Below, piece after piece: positions 1-8,488 of a DNA stretch of 64,000 bases; position 1 is the stretch's first letter, and each line of letters opens with the position of its first letter. A model generated the notes under the pieces. The model did no database searches and was not told the DNA's origin. It saw only the letters and a program-made list of their open reading frames with translations. The translations under genes and the position numbers were made by a program. The stretch is from Alkalihalobacillus sp. LMS6. Lineage in GTDB: Bacteria; Bacillota; Bacilli; Bacillales; Bacillaceae_D. Location of the stretch: assembly GCF_024362765.1 (NCBI RefSeq), contig NZ_CP093302.1, positions 3,409,564 to 3,473,563 on the forward strand. The letters run 5' to 3'.

Positions 1-6
1 GAACAA

Positions 7-984
7 ATGGAGAAAATGAATCAATCGTTAGAACAAGATGTGCTGTTTGCCTTAATTGGCGATATTAATACAGGGAAATCAACGACGATTAACGCTTTAT
101 TTGGCGCGGACGTTGCTCCTACATCTGGATTACCAGGAAAAACAGTTCAAATTAAGAAATATTCCTATAAAAAACATATTAAGTTTGTTGATACACCAGG
201 CTTAAATGATATTGTTCAAGCACATTCCAACGAAACGACGGATTTCTATAAAGAAGCGGATGTTGTGCTTTTCTTTTTAAATGCGGCCGGGACCGTTCTC
301 TCTGATACAGAAGCAAAAGAGCTTGAGAAATTAGCCAAAATCAATAAAGATATTCTGATTGTGTTAAATAAAGTCGACATTGCCGACGATGTCCCAAGCT
401 TACTTCATTATATTCAGGAAAAAACGAACTTTCGCTTTAACGTTATTCCCCTCTCTTCAAAAACAGGCTTTAATATCGGGGAATTGGAAGACAACATAGC
501 GGACATTCTTCAAAAAAAAAATAAAGAATTACAGTTTGCGAAAGCCTTAAGTGACAAATCACGGATTGCGAACAAATGGATCAACCGCTCCTCTCTTGCG
601 GCCGCGTCTGCTGGTGCCATCCCTGTTCCAGGCTCAGATATTGTACCGATTACCGCGGTGCAAGTTGGATTGATGATCAAACTAGCGAAACTGTACGATA
701 AGACAATTACGAAGGATCGAGCTAAAGAACTCATTGTCACCAATCTCGTGAGCAACATTGGCCGAACGGCTTTCCGCCAGCTATCTAAATTTGTTCCAGG
801 CTGGGGCTCGGCCATTAGCGCTGGTGTTGCCGGGTCATTGACGTGGTCGCTCGGAAAAGCCATTAAAAAGATTTACGAAAAAGGCTTAGATTTAAACGTT
901 GAAACCCTCGTGCACTACACGAAAAAATATAAAGCTGAGCGTGATGCTGCTAAAAAAGAATCCACACAAATGCCATCCTCATGA
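7..984 (+). CDS. Era/YfjP-like GTPase with hydrophobic C-terminal domain
   Basis: A P-loop GTPase. All the nucleotide-binding motifs are visible: G1 GDINTGKST at residues 18-26, G3 DTPG at 62-65, G4 NKVD at 120-123 and G5 SSKTG near 149-153. Residues about 195-285 are rich in Ala, Gly, Ile and Val and resemble the DUF697-type membrane-associating domain that follows the G domain in this family. Such proteins are thought to act at the membrane, but the substrate process is unknown. The reading frame is open to base 1 and no Shine-Dalgarno is visible for the ATG at 7, so the true start may lie before the window. The stop overlaps the longest frame of the next gene, although that gene probably starts at 1056. 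Confidence 0.75.
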   Translation: MEKMNQSLEQDVLFALIGDINTGKSTTINALFGADVAPTSGLPGKTVQIKKYSYKKHIKFVDTPGLNDIVQAHSNETTDFYKEADVVLFFLNAAGTVLSDTEAKELEKLAKINKDILIVLNKVDIADDVPSLLHYIQEKTNFRFNVIPLSSKTGFNIGELEDNIADILQKKNKELQFAKALSDKSRIANKWINRSSLAAASAGAIPVPGSDIVPITAVQVGLMIKLAKLYDKTITKDRAKELIVTNLVSNIGRTAFRQLSKFVPGWGSAISAGVAGSLTWSLGKAIKKIYEKGLDLNVETLVHYTKKYKAERDAAKKESTQMPSS

Positions 985-1055
985 TGGCGTTTTTCTTTGT
1001 TTATGAAAATCGCAAAGCCTTGACTTATCGCGATATTCCAATATACGATAACAGT

Positions 1056-1370
1056 ATGGAACCTATTACCGTTTTTAAAGCACTCTCAAATGAAACAAGG
1101 ATCAATATAGTGAGATGGTTGAAAGAACCTGAGAAAAATTTCCCGGTGCAGCAAGCGCATTTACCGAAGGAGGTTAATATCAAAGGAGGCGTTTGTGTTG
1201 GTGATATTCACGCAAAGGTGAACTTATCTCAGTCTACTGTCTCTCAATACTTGGCGACGTTGCAGAAAGCTGGTTTATTAGAGTCCGAGCGCTATGAACA
1301 ATGGACGTATTATAGAAGGAATGAGACAACCATTGCCGCTTTAGCCGAGTACATTAAAATCGACTTATAA
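1056..1370 (+). CDS. ArsR-family winged-helix transcriptional regulator
   Basis: A single-domain winged-helix repressor of about 104 residues. It has the ArsR-type opening (FKALSNETRINIVRWL) and a recognition helix SQSTVSQYLATLQKAGLL. A Cys (GGVCVGDI) lies just before the recognition helix, but the classical arsenic or zinc metal motif ELCVCDL is not intact, so the inducer is unclear. The frame is open back to 981. I prefer ATG 1056 because the homologous part begins there, but it has almost no Shine-Dalgarno: a TTGACT (1020) and TATACG (1042) promoter would give a near-leaderless mRNA. The gene lies just upstream of two DMT transporters and a large inverted repeat that is a good candidate operator for it. 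Confidence 0.8.
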   Translation: MEPITVFKALSNETRINIVRWLKEPEKNFPVQQAHLPKEVNIKGGVCVGDIHAKVNLSQSTVSQYLATLQKAGLLESERYEQWTYYRRNETTIAALAEYIKIDL

Positions 1371-1375
1371 AAAAT

Positions 1376-1408
1376 GTGGTTCAATATCTTCTATTGACCA
1401 CGTTTTTT
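1376..1408 (+). terminator. Intrinsic terminator after the ArsR gene
   Basis: An imperfect stem pairs bases 1376-1386 with 1392-1401 (one bulged T) and is followed by six T residues. It separates the regulator from the transporter pair, which must therefore have its own promoter. Confidence 0.65.
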
Positions 1409-1416
1409 CTTTGCTG

Positions 1417-1454
1417 TATATTTGTATATCGGTAATTCTAAATATACAAATATA
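1417..1454 (+). promoter_or_regulatory. Perfect 13-bp inverted repeat, probable ArsR operator
   Basis: The left arm TATATTTGTATAT (1417-1429) and right arm ATATACAAATATA (1442-1454) are exact reverse complements separated by 12 bases. The right arm abuts the AAAGGAG ribosome-binding site of the following gene. Position and symmetry fit an ArsR-family operator over the promoter or leader of the DMT transporter pair. A hairpin that hides the ribosome-binding site is an alternative. Confidence 0.6.
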
Positions 1455-1468
1455 AAGGAGTGAGCAAC

Positions 1469-1900
1469 ATGCGCGTTTTATCGCTTTATGTACTTGGACT
1501 AATCGCAGGCATATCTTTAAGCATTGAAGCTGCACTTGGTGGCGCCTTAGGACAGAACATCGGCAAGCTTGAAAGCACCTATTACATCTTTATCGTCGGT
1601 GCGCTAAGTTTATTTATTGGGGTTTTATTCTTCGGAAAAGGAAATCTTGGTGCAATGTTCGACGTCCCTAAATGGAACTTAACCGGCGGCATACTTGGCG
1701 CCACGTACCTATCACTCCTCATCATAAGCGTATCACTTGTGGGAGTAGGCCTTTCAATTACGGTCGTTATTATTGGCCAGCTTGTTGCGAGTGTCATTAT
1801 TGATCACTTCGGTTGGCTTGGATCAAAACAAATCAAACTTGATAAAAATAGACTATTTGCAGTCGGGTTACTCGTACTCGCTCTATTTTTTATTTTTTAG
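1469..1900 (+). CDS. DMT-superfamily half-size transporter (YdcZ/DUF606 family), subunit 1
   Basis: An integral membrane protein of 143 residues with about five hydrophobic segments. The signature GISLSIEAALGGALGQNIG near the N-terminus and GQLVASVIIDHFG near residue 110 place it in the DUF606/YdcZ branch of the drug/metabolite transporters. These are half the size of ordinary ten-helix members and probably work as dimers. ATG 1469 is chosen because AAAGGAG lies eight bases before it; a GTG at 1460 is overlapped by that site. A paralogue follows 12 bases downstream, so the pair probably forms a heterodimer. Substrate unknown; control by the upstream ArsR protein is likely. Confidence 0.78.
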   Translation: MRVLSLYVLGLIAGISLSIEAALGGALGQNIGKLESTYYIFIVGALSLFIGVLFFGKGNLGAMFDVPKWNLTGGILGATYLSLLIISVSLVGVGLSITVVIIGQLVASVIIDHFGWLGSKQIKLDKNRLFAVGLLVLALFFIF

Positions 1901-1912
1901 GAGGGCACAACA

Positions 1913-2383
1913 ATGGATCTCATCTACTTACTCTTTCCCCTAATAGCCGGAATGGGCCTGAGTATTCAATCAGCCGTAAACGGTACTCTTGGCGGAAAAA
2001 TCGGTTCACTAGAAAGTGCATTTCTTACCTTTTTCACTGGAGCCATTTTATTAACGATCGTCGTCATTTTCTTCGGACAAGGGAATATTCTTGAAGTCGT
2101 CCATGCGCCTTTTTCTGAGCTTCTCGCTGCGGTATTTGGCGTCCTATTTCTATCGATCATGCCCTTTGTTGCACCACGAATTGGCGTAACGAACGCGATG
2201 ATCATGGTCATAATCGGTCAACTTCTTGCTAGTGTAACCATTGATCACTTCGGTTTATTTGGTACCGTACAAATTCCATTTGATCTGCAGCGATTAATCG
2301 GTGTGGCATTACTCATCACCGCGGTATACTTCATCTTCAAAGGACCAAAGAAAACACCTGCAAAAAACAGCTCCCCTTCTTAA
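1913..2383 (+). CDS. DMT-superfamily half-size transporter (YdcZ/DUF606 family), subunit 2
   Basis: Paralogue of the preceding gene (156 residues), with matching landmarks: [21 protein letters not shown] near the start and [16 protein letters not shown] near residue 105, and about five membrane segments. The C-terminus ends in a short Lys/Pro/Ser-rich tail. It starts with ATG behind a GGAGGG site. Adjacent half-size DUF606 genes are commonly organised this way, which suggests antiparallel heterodimers as in other small DMT pairs. The substrate cannot be read from the sequence. Confidence 0.78.
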   Translation: MDLIYLLFPLIAGMGLSIQSAVNGTLGGKIGSLESAFLTFFTGAILLTIVVIFFGQGNILEVVHAPFSELLAAVFGVLFLSIMPFVAPRIGVTNAMIMVIIGQLLASVTIDHFGLFGTVQIPFDLQRLIGVALLITAVYFIFKGPKKTPAKNSSPS

Positions 2384-2396
2384 TGGGAAGCTGTTT
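2365..2396. terminator. Bidirectional terminator between convergent genes
   Basis: The stem AAACAGCTCCC / GGG(A)AGCTGTTT overlaps the 3' ends of both the DMT gene and the opposite dus gene. There are T-rich stretches on the plus side and A-rich on the other. Confidence 0.6.
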
Positions 2397-3360
2397 CTTC
2401 TTGTTCTGCTTGAAACGCGTCAAGGAGCGCGCGCACTTCATCTGTTGATTTCGAATTCATTAGTTGATTTCGCAGTTCACTGGCACCACGGAAATCACGC
2501 ACATAAATTTTGAAGAAACGATGAAGCGGCTTGAATGCTCGAGATTCCATTTCATGGTATTGATCATGAAGATCAAGCTGTAAGCGCAAGAGACCAAGCA
2601 GTTCTTCACTCGTATGTTCACGTGGCTCTTCTTCAAACGCAAATGGATTGGTAAAGATTCCGCGACCAATCATCACACCGTCTACCCCATATTTCTCAAC
2701 AAGTTCTAACCCAACTTGCCGATTTGGAATATCCCCGTTAATCGTTAAAAGCGTATCAGGTGCAATCTCATCACGAAGCTTTTTAATCTCAGGGATCAAC
2801 TCCCAGTGGGCATCCACTTTACTCATTTCTTTCTTCGTGCGTAAATGAATCGACAAGTTCGCAATATCTTGTTGCAACACGTGCTTCAACCACTCAAACC
2901 ACTCTTCTACATACGTATAGCCAAGACGGGTTTTGACACTTACCGGCAAGCCGCCTGCTTTGGCAGCTTGAATCAGTTCCGCTGCAACCTCTGGACGGCG
3001 GATCAAGCCACTGCCCTTTCCGTTCCCCGCAACATTTTGCACGGGACAGCCCATATTCAAGTCAATCCCTTTAAACCCTTCTTCCGCCATCCCGATACTC
3101 ATTTGCCTAAACAACTCAGGCTTGTCCCCCCAAATATGAGCAACCATCGGCTGTTCATCTTCTGTAAACGTCAAGCGACCACGCACACTCTGCTTTCCGT
3201 CTGGATGACAATAGCTCTCTGAATTTGTAAACTCCGTAAAAAAGACGTCCGGTCGTGCCGCATGGCTCACCACATGGCGAAATACCACATCCGTCACGTC
3301 TTCCATTGGTGCAAGTATAAAAAATGGCCGTGGCAAGTCACGCCAAAAATTAGCTGTCAT
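2380..3360 (-). CDS. dus: tRNA-dihydrouridine synthase (YfjN-type Dus)
   Basis: An FMN-dependent enzyme of 326 residues that reduces uridine to dihydrouridine in tRNA using NAD(P)H. Seen: the FMN-binding opening [15 protein letters not shown] (residues about 14-28), the catalytic Cys in NMGCPVQNV (about 103-111), the KTRLG segment and [15 protein letters not shown] of the TIM barrel, then a helical C-terminal tRNA-binding region. Length and opening match the second Bacillus Dus (YfjN-like) as I remember it, rather than the DusB next to lysS. It is transcribed alone, converging on the DMT pair. Confidence 0.9.
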   Translation of the reverse strand: MTANFWRDLPRPFFILAPMEDVTDVVFRHVVSHAARPDVFFTEFTNSESYCHPDGKQSVRGRLTFTEDEQPMVAHIWGDKPELFRQMSIGMAEEGFKGIDLNMGCPVQNVAGNGKGSGLIRRPEVAAELIQAAKAGGLPVSVKTRLGYTYVEEWFEWLKHVLQQDIANLSIHLRTKKEMSKVDAHWELIPEIKKLRDEIAPDTLLTINGDIPNRQVGLELVEKYGVDGVMIGRGIFTNPFAFEEEPREHTSEELLGLLRLQLDLHDQYHEMESRAFKPLHRFFKIYVRDFRGASELRNQLMNSKSTDEVRALLDAFQAEQEETASH

Positions 3361-3605
3361 AATGATGTTTCGTTCCTTTCTTCCATTACTTCCTTAATCT
3401 ATGCGTTCATGATTCGTTTCCATATCATCATACAAAAAAAGACCCTGCATTCGATTTTACCGAAAGTTGGGCCACACTAGCAAGTATATTTTCATTGGAA
3501 ATATGGTCACAGCTATAAAACCAGTCCATGAATGCTATCAAAAATAACTTTCTCTTCCTCCAATAAATCGCTATACTAATTAAAACAATACATAGGGGTG
3601 ATCGA

Positions 3606-3776
3606 ATGAAAACAAAAACCGCTTATGCTGGCGTGCTCAGCTTTTCCATCCTCGGCATCCTTCAATGGCTAGACGGTCCTTTTACATTTGTCTACATTTC
3701 TTTCGGAATTGCCGCAGTGTTCTTACTAATAGCCCTTGTTCTTACCATTCGACATCGTTCAAACGAGAACGCCTAA
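3606..3776 (+). CDS. Small two-helix membrane protein (56 aa)
   Basis: A short hydrophobic protein, not recognised. Two membrane spans are visible, about residues 8-22 and 27-48, followed by a basic tail (RHRSNENA). The ATG is preceded by AGGGGTG. Its stop overlaps the start of the next gene by one base (TAATG), which implies translational coupling, so the two small proteins are probably made and act together. Confidence 0.6.
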   Translation: MKTKTAYAGVLSFSILGILQWLDGPFTFVYISFGIAAVFLLIALVLTIRHRSNENA

Positions 3777-3955
3777 TGCTTGAAAAACCTGTTCCTTTTC
3801 TCCTTTTCGCAGGACTGATGATGGTCGTCGCCTATACGTTGCTTGTTTATGTATTTGATTACCAGGATACATTTTCCATCACCTGGGCGATTTTGTACTT
3901 TTTGCTAGGACTGATGATGGGTGGCATCATACGTTTCATGGACGCCCGCAAATAA
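3776..3955 (+). CDS. Small two-helix membrane protein (59 aa), coupled to the previous gene
   Basis: Begins at the ATG formed by the TAATG overlap with the upstream small gene and has no separate Shine-Dalgarno. Two hydrophobic spans (about residues 7-24 and 34-52) flank an acidic loop with DYQD; the C-terminus is basic (RFMDARK). The repeated phrase (A/L)GLMM occurs at the start of both spans. Function unknown. It ends just before a hairpin shared with the convergent BCCT transporter. Confidence 0.6.
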   Translation: MLEKPVPFLLFAGLMMVVAYTLLVYVFDYQDTFSITWAILYFLLGLMMGGIIRFMDARK

Positions 3956-3960
3956 ACAAA

Positions 3961-3986
3961 CAGCCGCCCTTTCATTTGGACGGCTG
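3961..3986. terminator. Hairpin between convergent genes
   Basis: CAGCCG (3961-3966) pairs with CGGCTG (3981-3986) with extra pairing inside. It sits between the small membrane genes and the stop of the BCCT transporter at 3994. Confidence 0.5.
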
Positions 3987-3993
3987 CTGTGTA

Positions 3994-5634
3994 TTAATCT
4001 TGTTTATTTCCTTCTTCGAGTTCTTCATCGTACACTTCATCTGGCATACTTTGCTCGAATTCTTCTTTCATTTCTTTTAGCTCTTCTTTGGATTCCTCTT
4101 GATACGATTTTTTCCATTCTTTTTGCTTATGTTCAAGTCGCAGAATGTCATATTCGCTGCTTAGAGCTTTCAAGAGTGAAACCATCATCAGAATGACGAC
4201 AATTGTAAATGGAAATGCAGCGATCAGCATGGCCATCTCAAGTGCTTGTAGTCCACCTGAAATAAGTAGGACTGAAGCTGTACCAGATAGGATTAAGCCC
4301 CAAATTACTTTTACATTCGTAGATGGATTTAATCGTCCCCCTGTTGATAACATCCCTAACACGACAGTGGCCGCATCGGCAGACGTGATAAAGAACGAGG
4401 AAATTAAGATAATCGCGATTCCAAGAATCACTGGTGCAAACGGGAATTGTTCTAAGAAAGCAAATAATGCCACTTCATTTCCTTGTTCAGAAATTAGCTC
4501 CCAAAGCGCACCCATCGATGCTTGGTCCAGTTCAATCCCGGCAATCCCGAAAACAGAGAACCATAGTGCACTGAACACAACCGGAACAGCCATTACGCCA
4601 AGGACAAATTCACGGATCGTACGCCCTCTAGACACACGCGCAATGAATGTACCAACGAATGTAGACCAACCGATCCACCAAGACCAGTAGAACAACGTCC
4701 AGTCGTTCAAGAATTCTCTTTCACCTGTAAAAGCATTCATACCCAGCGTCATGCTTGGTAAGTTTTGAATATAGTTCCCGAGCGTTGTCGTGAAACTTTC
4801 AAAAATACGCACTGGTGAACTTAAGACAAAGATAAAGAGCATAAGCACAACAGCAATAATAATATTGGACCAGCTTAAGTAACGAATCCCTTTATCAATT
4901 CCGCTGACAGCTGATGCCAAGAAAATAACAGTAAACACGGCAATGACGATTAATGTTGTCACAATTCCGTCCGAAATGCCTAACGTATAGTTTAAACCAG
5001 CTGTCACCTGAGATGCACCTAGTCCAAGTGAAGTGGCAATCCCGAAGATCGTTACAAAAACAGCAAGAACATCGATACTATTTCCTAACACACCATTCGT
5101 ATGTTTATGACCGAAAATCGGCGTTAACGCAGAACTAAGTAAAGCTGGTGCTTGGTGTCTAAATTTAAAATACGCCAACGTTAAAGCGACAATGGCATAC
5201 GTTGCCCATGGGTGGAAACCCCAGTGAAATAATGTATAAAGTGCTGACTCTTCAGCAGCCGCGGTCGTTAATGGCTCGGCTGATGGTGGATTATAATAGT
5301 GGGTAAGCGGTTCAGCAACACCGAAGAACACGAGCCCTACACCCATACCAGCTGTAAATAAAAACGCAAACCACGTAAAATAACTATACTCTGGTCTTTC
5401 ATCAGGCTTCCCTAATCGAATCCGACCAAATGGACCAAAGATCAAAAATATAGCTAATACAACAAACAATGTTGTCGCAATAATATAGACCCAACCAAAA
5501 TAATTGGCTAAGAAGCTATCAATAGTCCCTAAAACTGATTCTACATTCGCCGGGAAGAATACACCCCAAAGAATAAATAAACTTGCGATGGCTAACGAAG
5601 CCCAAAAAACGATTGATAAATTACTTTTTTTCAT
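3994..5634 (-). CDS. BCCT-family transporter, probably glycine betaine uptake (OpuD-like)
   Basis: A 546-residue, twelve-helix secondary transporter. Visible family marks are the TAGMGVGLVFFGVAEP motif (helix 3, residues about 93-108) and the aromatic betaine box WSWWIGWSTFVGTF followed by ARVSRGRTIREF (helix 8, near 320-345). The C-terminal tail of about 60 residues is long, charged and helical (many Lys/Glu), as in osmotically regulated BCCT carriers. The glycine-rich GMGVG motif is of the sodium-coupled betaine type, so uptake of glycine betaine or a similar solute under osmotic stress is the best guess. A second BCCT gene lies upstream on the same strand, 476 bases away, with its own terminator, so they are separate transcription units. 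Confidence 0.85.
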   Translation of the reverse strand: MKKSNLSIVFWASLAIASLFILWGVFFPANVESVLGTIDSFLANYFGWVYIIATTLFVVLAIFLIFGPFGRIRLGKPDERPEYSYFTWFAFLFTAGMGVGLVFFGVAEPLTHYYNPPSAEPLTTAAAEESALYTLFHWGFHPWATYAIVALTLAYFKFRHQAPALLSSALTPIFGHKHTNGVLGNSIDVLAVFVTIFGIATSLGLGASQVTAGLNYTLGISDGIVTTLIVIAVFTVIFLASAVSGIDKGIRYLSWSNIIIAVVLMLFIFVLSSPVRIFESFTTTLGNYIQNLPSMTLGMNAFTGEREFLNDWTLFYWSWWIGWSTFVGTFIARVSRGRTIREFVLGVMAVPVVFSALWFSVFGIAGIELDQASMGALWELISEQGNEVALFAFLEQFPFAPVILGIAIILISSFFITSADAATVVLGMLSTGGRLNPSTNVKVIWGLILSGTASVLLISGGLQALEMAMLIAAFPFTIVVILMMVSLLKALSSEYDILRLEHKQKEWKKSYQEESKEELKEMKEEFEQSMPDEVYDEELEEGNKQD

Positions 5635-6110
5635 AATGTCTCCTCAGTTACACGTAACCTAAGAGCTCACACCCCTCATTTTTAAAAATTTCGTGCTGTC
5701 GACTCTTATTCACATTAGTATCCCTAGGAATTTATGTAGACATGCATCGTTTTGAATAAGAATCCGTTCTCTTCCAACACACATCCATCTAAAACAATTG
5801 TTGATTCTAAATTGAAATGTGAATCTTGTCAAACATTGTTGTATTTTGTGGAACCCCTTTCACATAAATTCTCGCAAAACCTTTATCCTTACCCTTTCTT
5901 TATCCATTTAAATCATTGAAGAAAATGGTAAACGTAAAAGTTTCTCCTAAACTACTTCGTTACCGAGTATATAACCCTTGTCTGATGCCCTTTTTTACGT
6001 AAAGCAAAAGTAAACAGGAATCATAAAAAAGAACCTTTACGAATGCTACTTCACTCATAAAGATTCTCTTTTTAACACGATCCATGAACACGAACAGCGC
6101 CATGAATTTT
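5635..6110. other. Intergenic region between the two BCCT genes
   Basis: No convincing gene. It holds the leader and promoter region of the downstream (leftward) BCCT gene and the terminator of the rightward-lying BCCT gene. A plausible -10 (GATACT, minus strand) lies near 5720, but I could not fix a clear -35. Confidence 0.5.
6025..6073 (-). terminator. Terminator of the second BCCT gene
   Basis: Arms 6025-6039 and 6058-6073 form an imperfect stem that ends in A/T runs. It lies about 40 bases after the stop at 6111 on the minus strand. Confidence 0.5.
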
Positions 6111-7661
6111 TTATTTTTCTTTTTGCTTATTTGGTAAGATTCCTTGCTCTCTTGCTAACGTCATTGCAATTTTTGGTGCTCCCCATAATAACGGCAAAAG
6201 CACAAGCGAAACCGGCACCGCCGCAATCACAACAAAGGATTGAAGCGCATTGACGCCTCCATTTCCAAAATTAATAAGGATCACTGCAATGAGTGCCATA
6301 ATGATTGCCCAGAAAAACCGTACCGCTTTTGGTGGATTCCCTTCTCCTGTCACGCTCATCGCAAGCGAATAAGACATCGTATCCACCGTCGTTACCACAA
6401 ATAATACAGTGAGTAATAAGAAAACAAACGGCATGATCGAACCAAGTGGCATCTGACTCGCAATCGCAATAATTGCAGCAGGTAGTCCATTTTCTGTCAG
6501 TGGTTCGCTCACGGACCCCGGCGTATTGATTTCATAAAAGATACCGGATCCACCTAAGATCGTGAACCACAGATTCGTGATGAGTGGGGTAATAATTGCC
6601 ACAACGAGAAACAGCTCTCGGATTGTACGCCCTCTAGAAATTCGCGCAACTAACAACGCCACCATCGGTCCAAAACCGATAAACCAGCCAAAGAAGAATA
6701 GCATCCATGCTCCAGACCAATCGTTATCGCCTCGAAATGTACTCATTTCTATAAAGTTTGATACATACGTCCCTGTTGATGCAATATGAGCATCAATTAA
6801 AAAGATCCCTGGACCAAATAAAACGAGGAATGCTCCAATAAATAAAGCTGTATTCACATTTAATTTACTTAACCATTGAATCCCTTTTTCAAGTCCTGTC
6901 AGCGTTGAAATGATGACAATGGATGTGAGAAACAGAATGATTAGAACTTGCGTCACATACGTATCGGGCCAACCAAACAGCGCATTCACGCCATAGCTTA
7001 CTTGTAACCCAAGAAAACCAATCGGACCGATTGTCCCTGCAGCTGCTCCAATAATACAAAACACATCAACCGCTACGCCCCATTTACTATCTTTAATGCG
7101 ATCTCCTAAAAGCGGATAGAGAATCGTCCGAGGTTTCAATGGCATTCCTTTATGGTTGTGTGCATAAATCATGACAATGGAACAGATTGCACCGTAAACC
7201 GCCCATGCACCAAATCCCCATGATATAAAGCTTTGAGCTAGTGCAACCCGCACAGCGTCATTTGTCGTTTCCACTAGTCCACTATAAGTCGGCGGAACAT
7301 CCATAAAATAATACATCGGCTCAGCCGCTGCCCAAAAGACGCCTCCAGCACCAAGACCAGTCGTTACGACAATCGCTACATACTTAAAGAACCCCATTTC
7401 CGGTTTCCCTAATTTCCCTAAACGAACAGCGCCTAATTTTGATACAGCTAAAACAGCTCCCACCAAAAAAGTCGCAAGTAAGAGCACTTGCCAGTACCCA
7501 CCGAAGTACGTAATCGCAAATGAAAATCCTTTATCAACAAGAGATGACGTCATCTCCATATTTGTAAAAGCCATCACAACAAACAGCAGCAAAAACCCTC
7601 CGCTGATTAAAAATACTGGCCAATTTACGGTCTTTAACGCATGATGCGGACCTTTATCCAT
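6111..7661 (-). CDS. BCCT-family transporter, divergent paralogue
   Basis: A second twelve-helix BCCT carrier (516 residues). The helix-3 motif reads TTGLGAGGVFWAAAEP where the first paralogue has TAGMGVGLVFFGVAEP, and the betaine-box helix reads MLFFFGWFIGFGPMVALLVARISRGRTIREL, with fewer Trp residues. These changes suggest a different substrate or coupling ion from the OpuD-like gene; carnitine, choline or another betaine are options. I prefer ATG 7661 because GAGGGG stands six bases before it; an upstream in-frame ATG at 7685 has no such site. The long acidic and basic C-terminal tail of the other paralogue is missing, so osmotic gating by that tail is less likely. Confidence 0.83.
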   Translation of the reverse strand: MDKGPHHALKTVNWPVFLISGGFLLLFVVMAFTNMEMTSSLVDKGFSFAITYFGGYWQVLLLATFLVGAVLAVSKLGAVRLGKLGKPEMGFFKYVAIVVTTGLGAGGVFWAAAEPMYYFMDVPPTYSGLVETTNDAVRVALAQSFISWGFGAWAVYGAICSIVMIYAHNHKGMPLKPRTILYPLLGDRIKDSKWGVAVDVFCIIGAAAGTIGPIGFLGLQVSYGVNALFGWPDTYVTQVLIILFLTSIVIISTLTGLEKGIQWLSKLNVNTALFIGAFLVLFGPGIFLIDAHIASTGTYVSNFIEMSTFRGDNDWSGAWMLFFFGWFIGFGPMVALLVARISRGRTIRELFLVVAIITPLITNLWFTILGGSGIFYEINTPGSVSEPLTENGLPAAIIAIASQMPLGSIMPFVFLLLTVLFVVTTVDTMSYSLAMSVTGEGNPPKAVRFFWAIIMALIAVILINFGNGGVNALQSFVVIAAVPVSLVLLPLLWGAPKIAMTLAREQGILPNKQKEK

Positions 7662-7863
7662 TTTCTTCCCCTCTCGTGTTCCCAAAACAATAAGACCTTA
7701 CTTTAGCAAAAAACAGAGACGGTTTGGGCAGAGGTTAGAATCAAATTTGCCAAAAGCAAATAAAAATCCTTATTGAGACGGGTAAAACGATGCTTTATTA
7801 CATTTACGTTACAAGTTTGAAAGCGACAAACAAAACAGCCCCCATTGGAGACTGTTTCCTCAT

Positions 7864-7944
7864 TTAAGCATCAGCCGCTGCTTTATCAATCATAACGTTG
7901 CCTTCTGCATCCAATAATGCCGTTAGGCTGACAGATCCGTTGTT
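7864..7944 (-). pseudogene. Remnant: C-terminal end of an unrecognised gene
   Basis: On the minus strand, 26 codons of protein-like sequence (…SLTALLDAEGNVMIDKAAADA) run to a stop at 7864-7866 and are followed by a terminator-like hairpin (about 7833-7858, AACAGTCTCC/GGGGGCTGTT). A TAG codon at 7945-7947 closes the frame upstream and no start is present. This looks like the tail of a decayed gene that kept its terminator. The rest of 7662-8050 shows nothing else. Confidence 0.4.
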
Positions 7945-8116
7945 CTAATCTTCGTCCAGAAGAATACCTATATAACAATGCAGCTAACCGCTACACAAGC
8001 TGTGCTGACTAGATCTTTTACATTTAAAAGGGATTAAATGAGGAGGTTCTTCTCAGTTTCATCTTTTCCACAAAGGGAAAAGATACGTAACTCTGTTAGG
8101 AAGGGAGGAATGCAAC

Positions 8117-8263
8117 ATGCTTTGGACAGTCTTAGTCGTCTTATTAGTCTTATGGTTGCTTGGTTTCATTGGGGAAATCGGCGGGAACCTTGTACATATT
8201 TTATTAGTTATCGCACTCGTTGTTCTCATATTCCAACTTATTTCTGGTCGCCGAAGACCGTAG
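8117..8263 (+). CDS. lmo0937-family small membrane protein (48 aa)
   Basis: The 48-residue protein begins MLWTVLVVLLVLWLLG, has two hydrophobic segments around a GGNLVH turn and ends ISGRRRP. It matches the pattern of the lmo0937/DUF5670 family of tiny stress-related membrane proteins in Firmicutes. A strong ribosome-binding site (AAGGGAGGAA) precedes the ATG, and a strong terminator follows within 10 bases, so it is a monocistronic gene. A weak sigma-B-like pair (GTTTCA and GGGAAA, 13 bases apart, near 8057-8081) lies upstream, but I would not rely on it. Molecular role unknown. Confidence 0.75.
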   Translation: MLWTVLVVLLVLWLLGFIGEIGGNLVHILLVIALVVLIFQLISGRRRP

Positions 8264-8271
8264 CTTAACGA

Positions 8272-8296
8272 GCAAGGCATTGTGCCTTGCTTTTTT
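8272..8296 (+). terminator. Strong intrinsic terminator
   Basis: GCAAGGCA (8272-8279), loop TTG, TGCCTTGC (8283-8290), then six T residues. Confidence 0.85.
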
Positions 8297-8488
8297 CTTG
8301 TTTATCAAATTTTTGTTTTCTAGAACGCTTATTGTTTCCCTTAATCAATTGAAACAAAACCTCTTTTCACCAAATTAAAAATAAAATTCTTAATTTAGTG
8401 AATAAAGAAAGAACACGCTTGGTAAATGTTTTCCAATATGGTAAACTTAACTTGAATTATGTAAAAATTAGTAAAGAGAAGGTGACCT

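Noticed and set aside
8050-8085. Sigma-B promoter for the lmo0937-family gene
   Set aside because: GTTTCA and GGGAAA are only partial matches; mentioned in the feature but not listed as a promoter.
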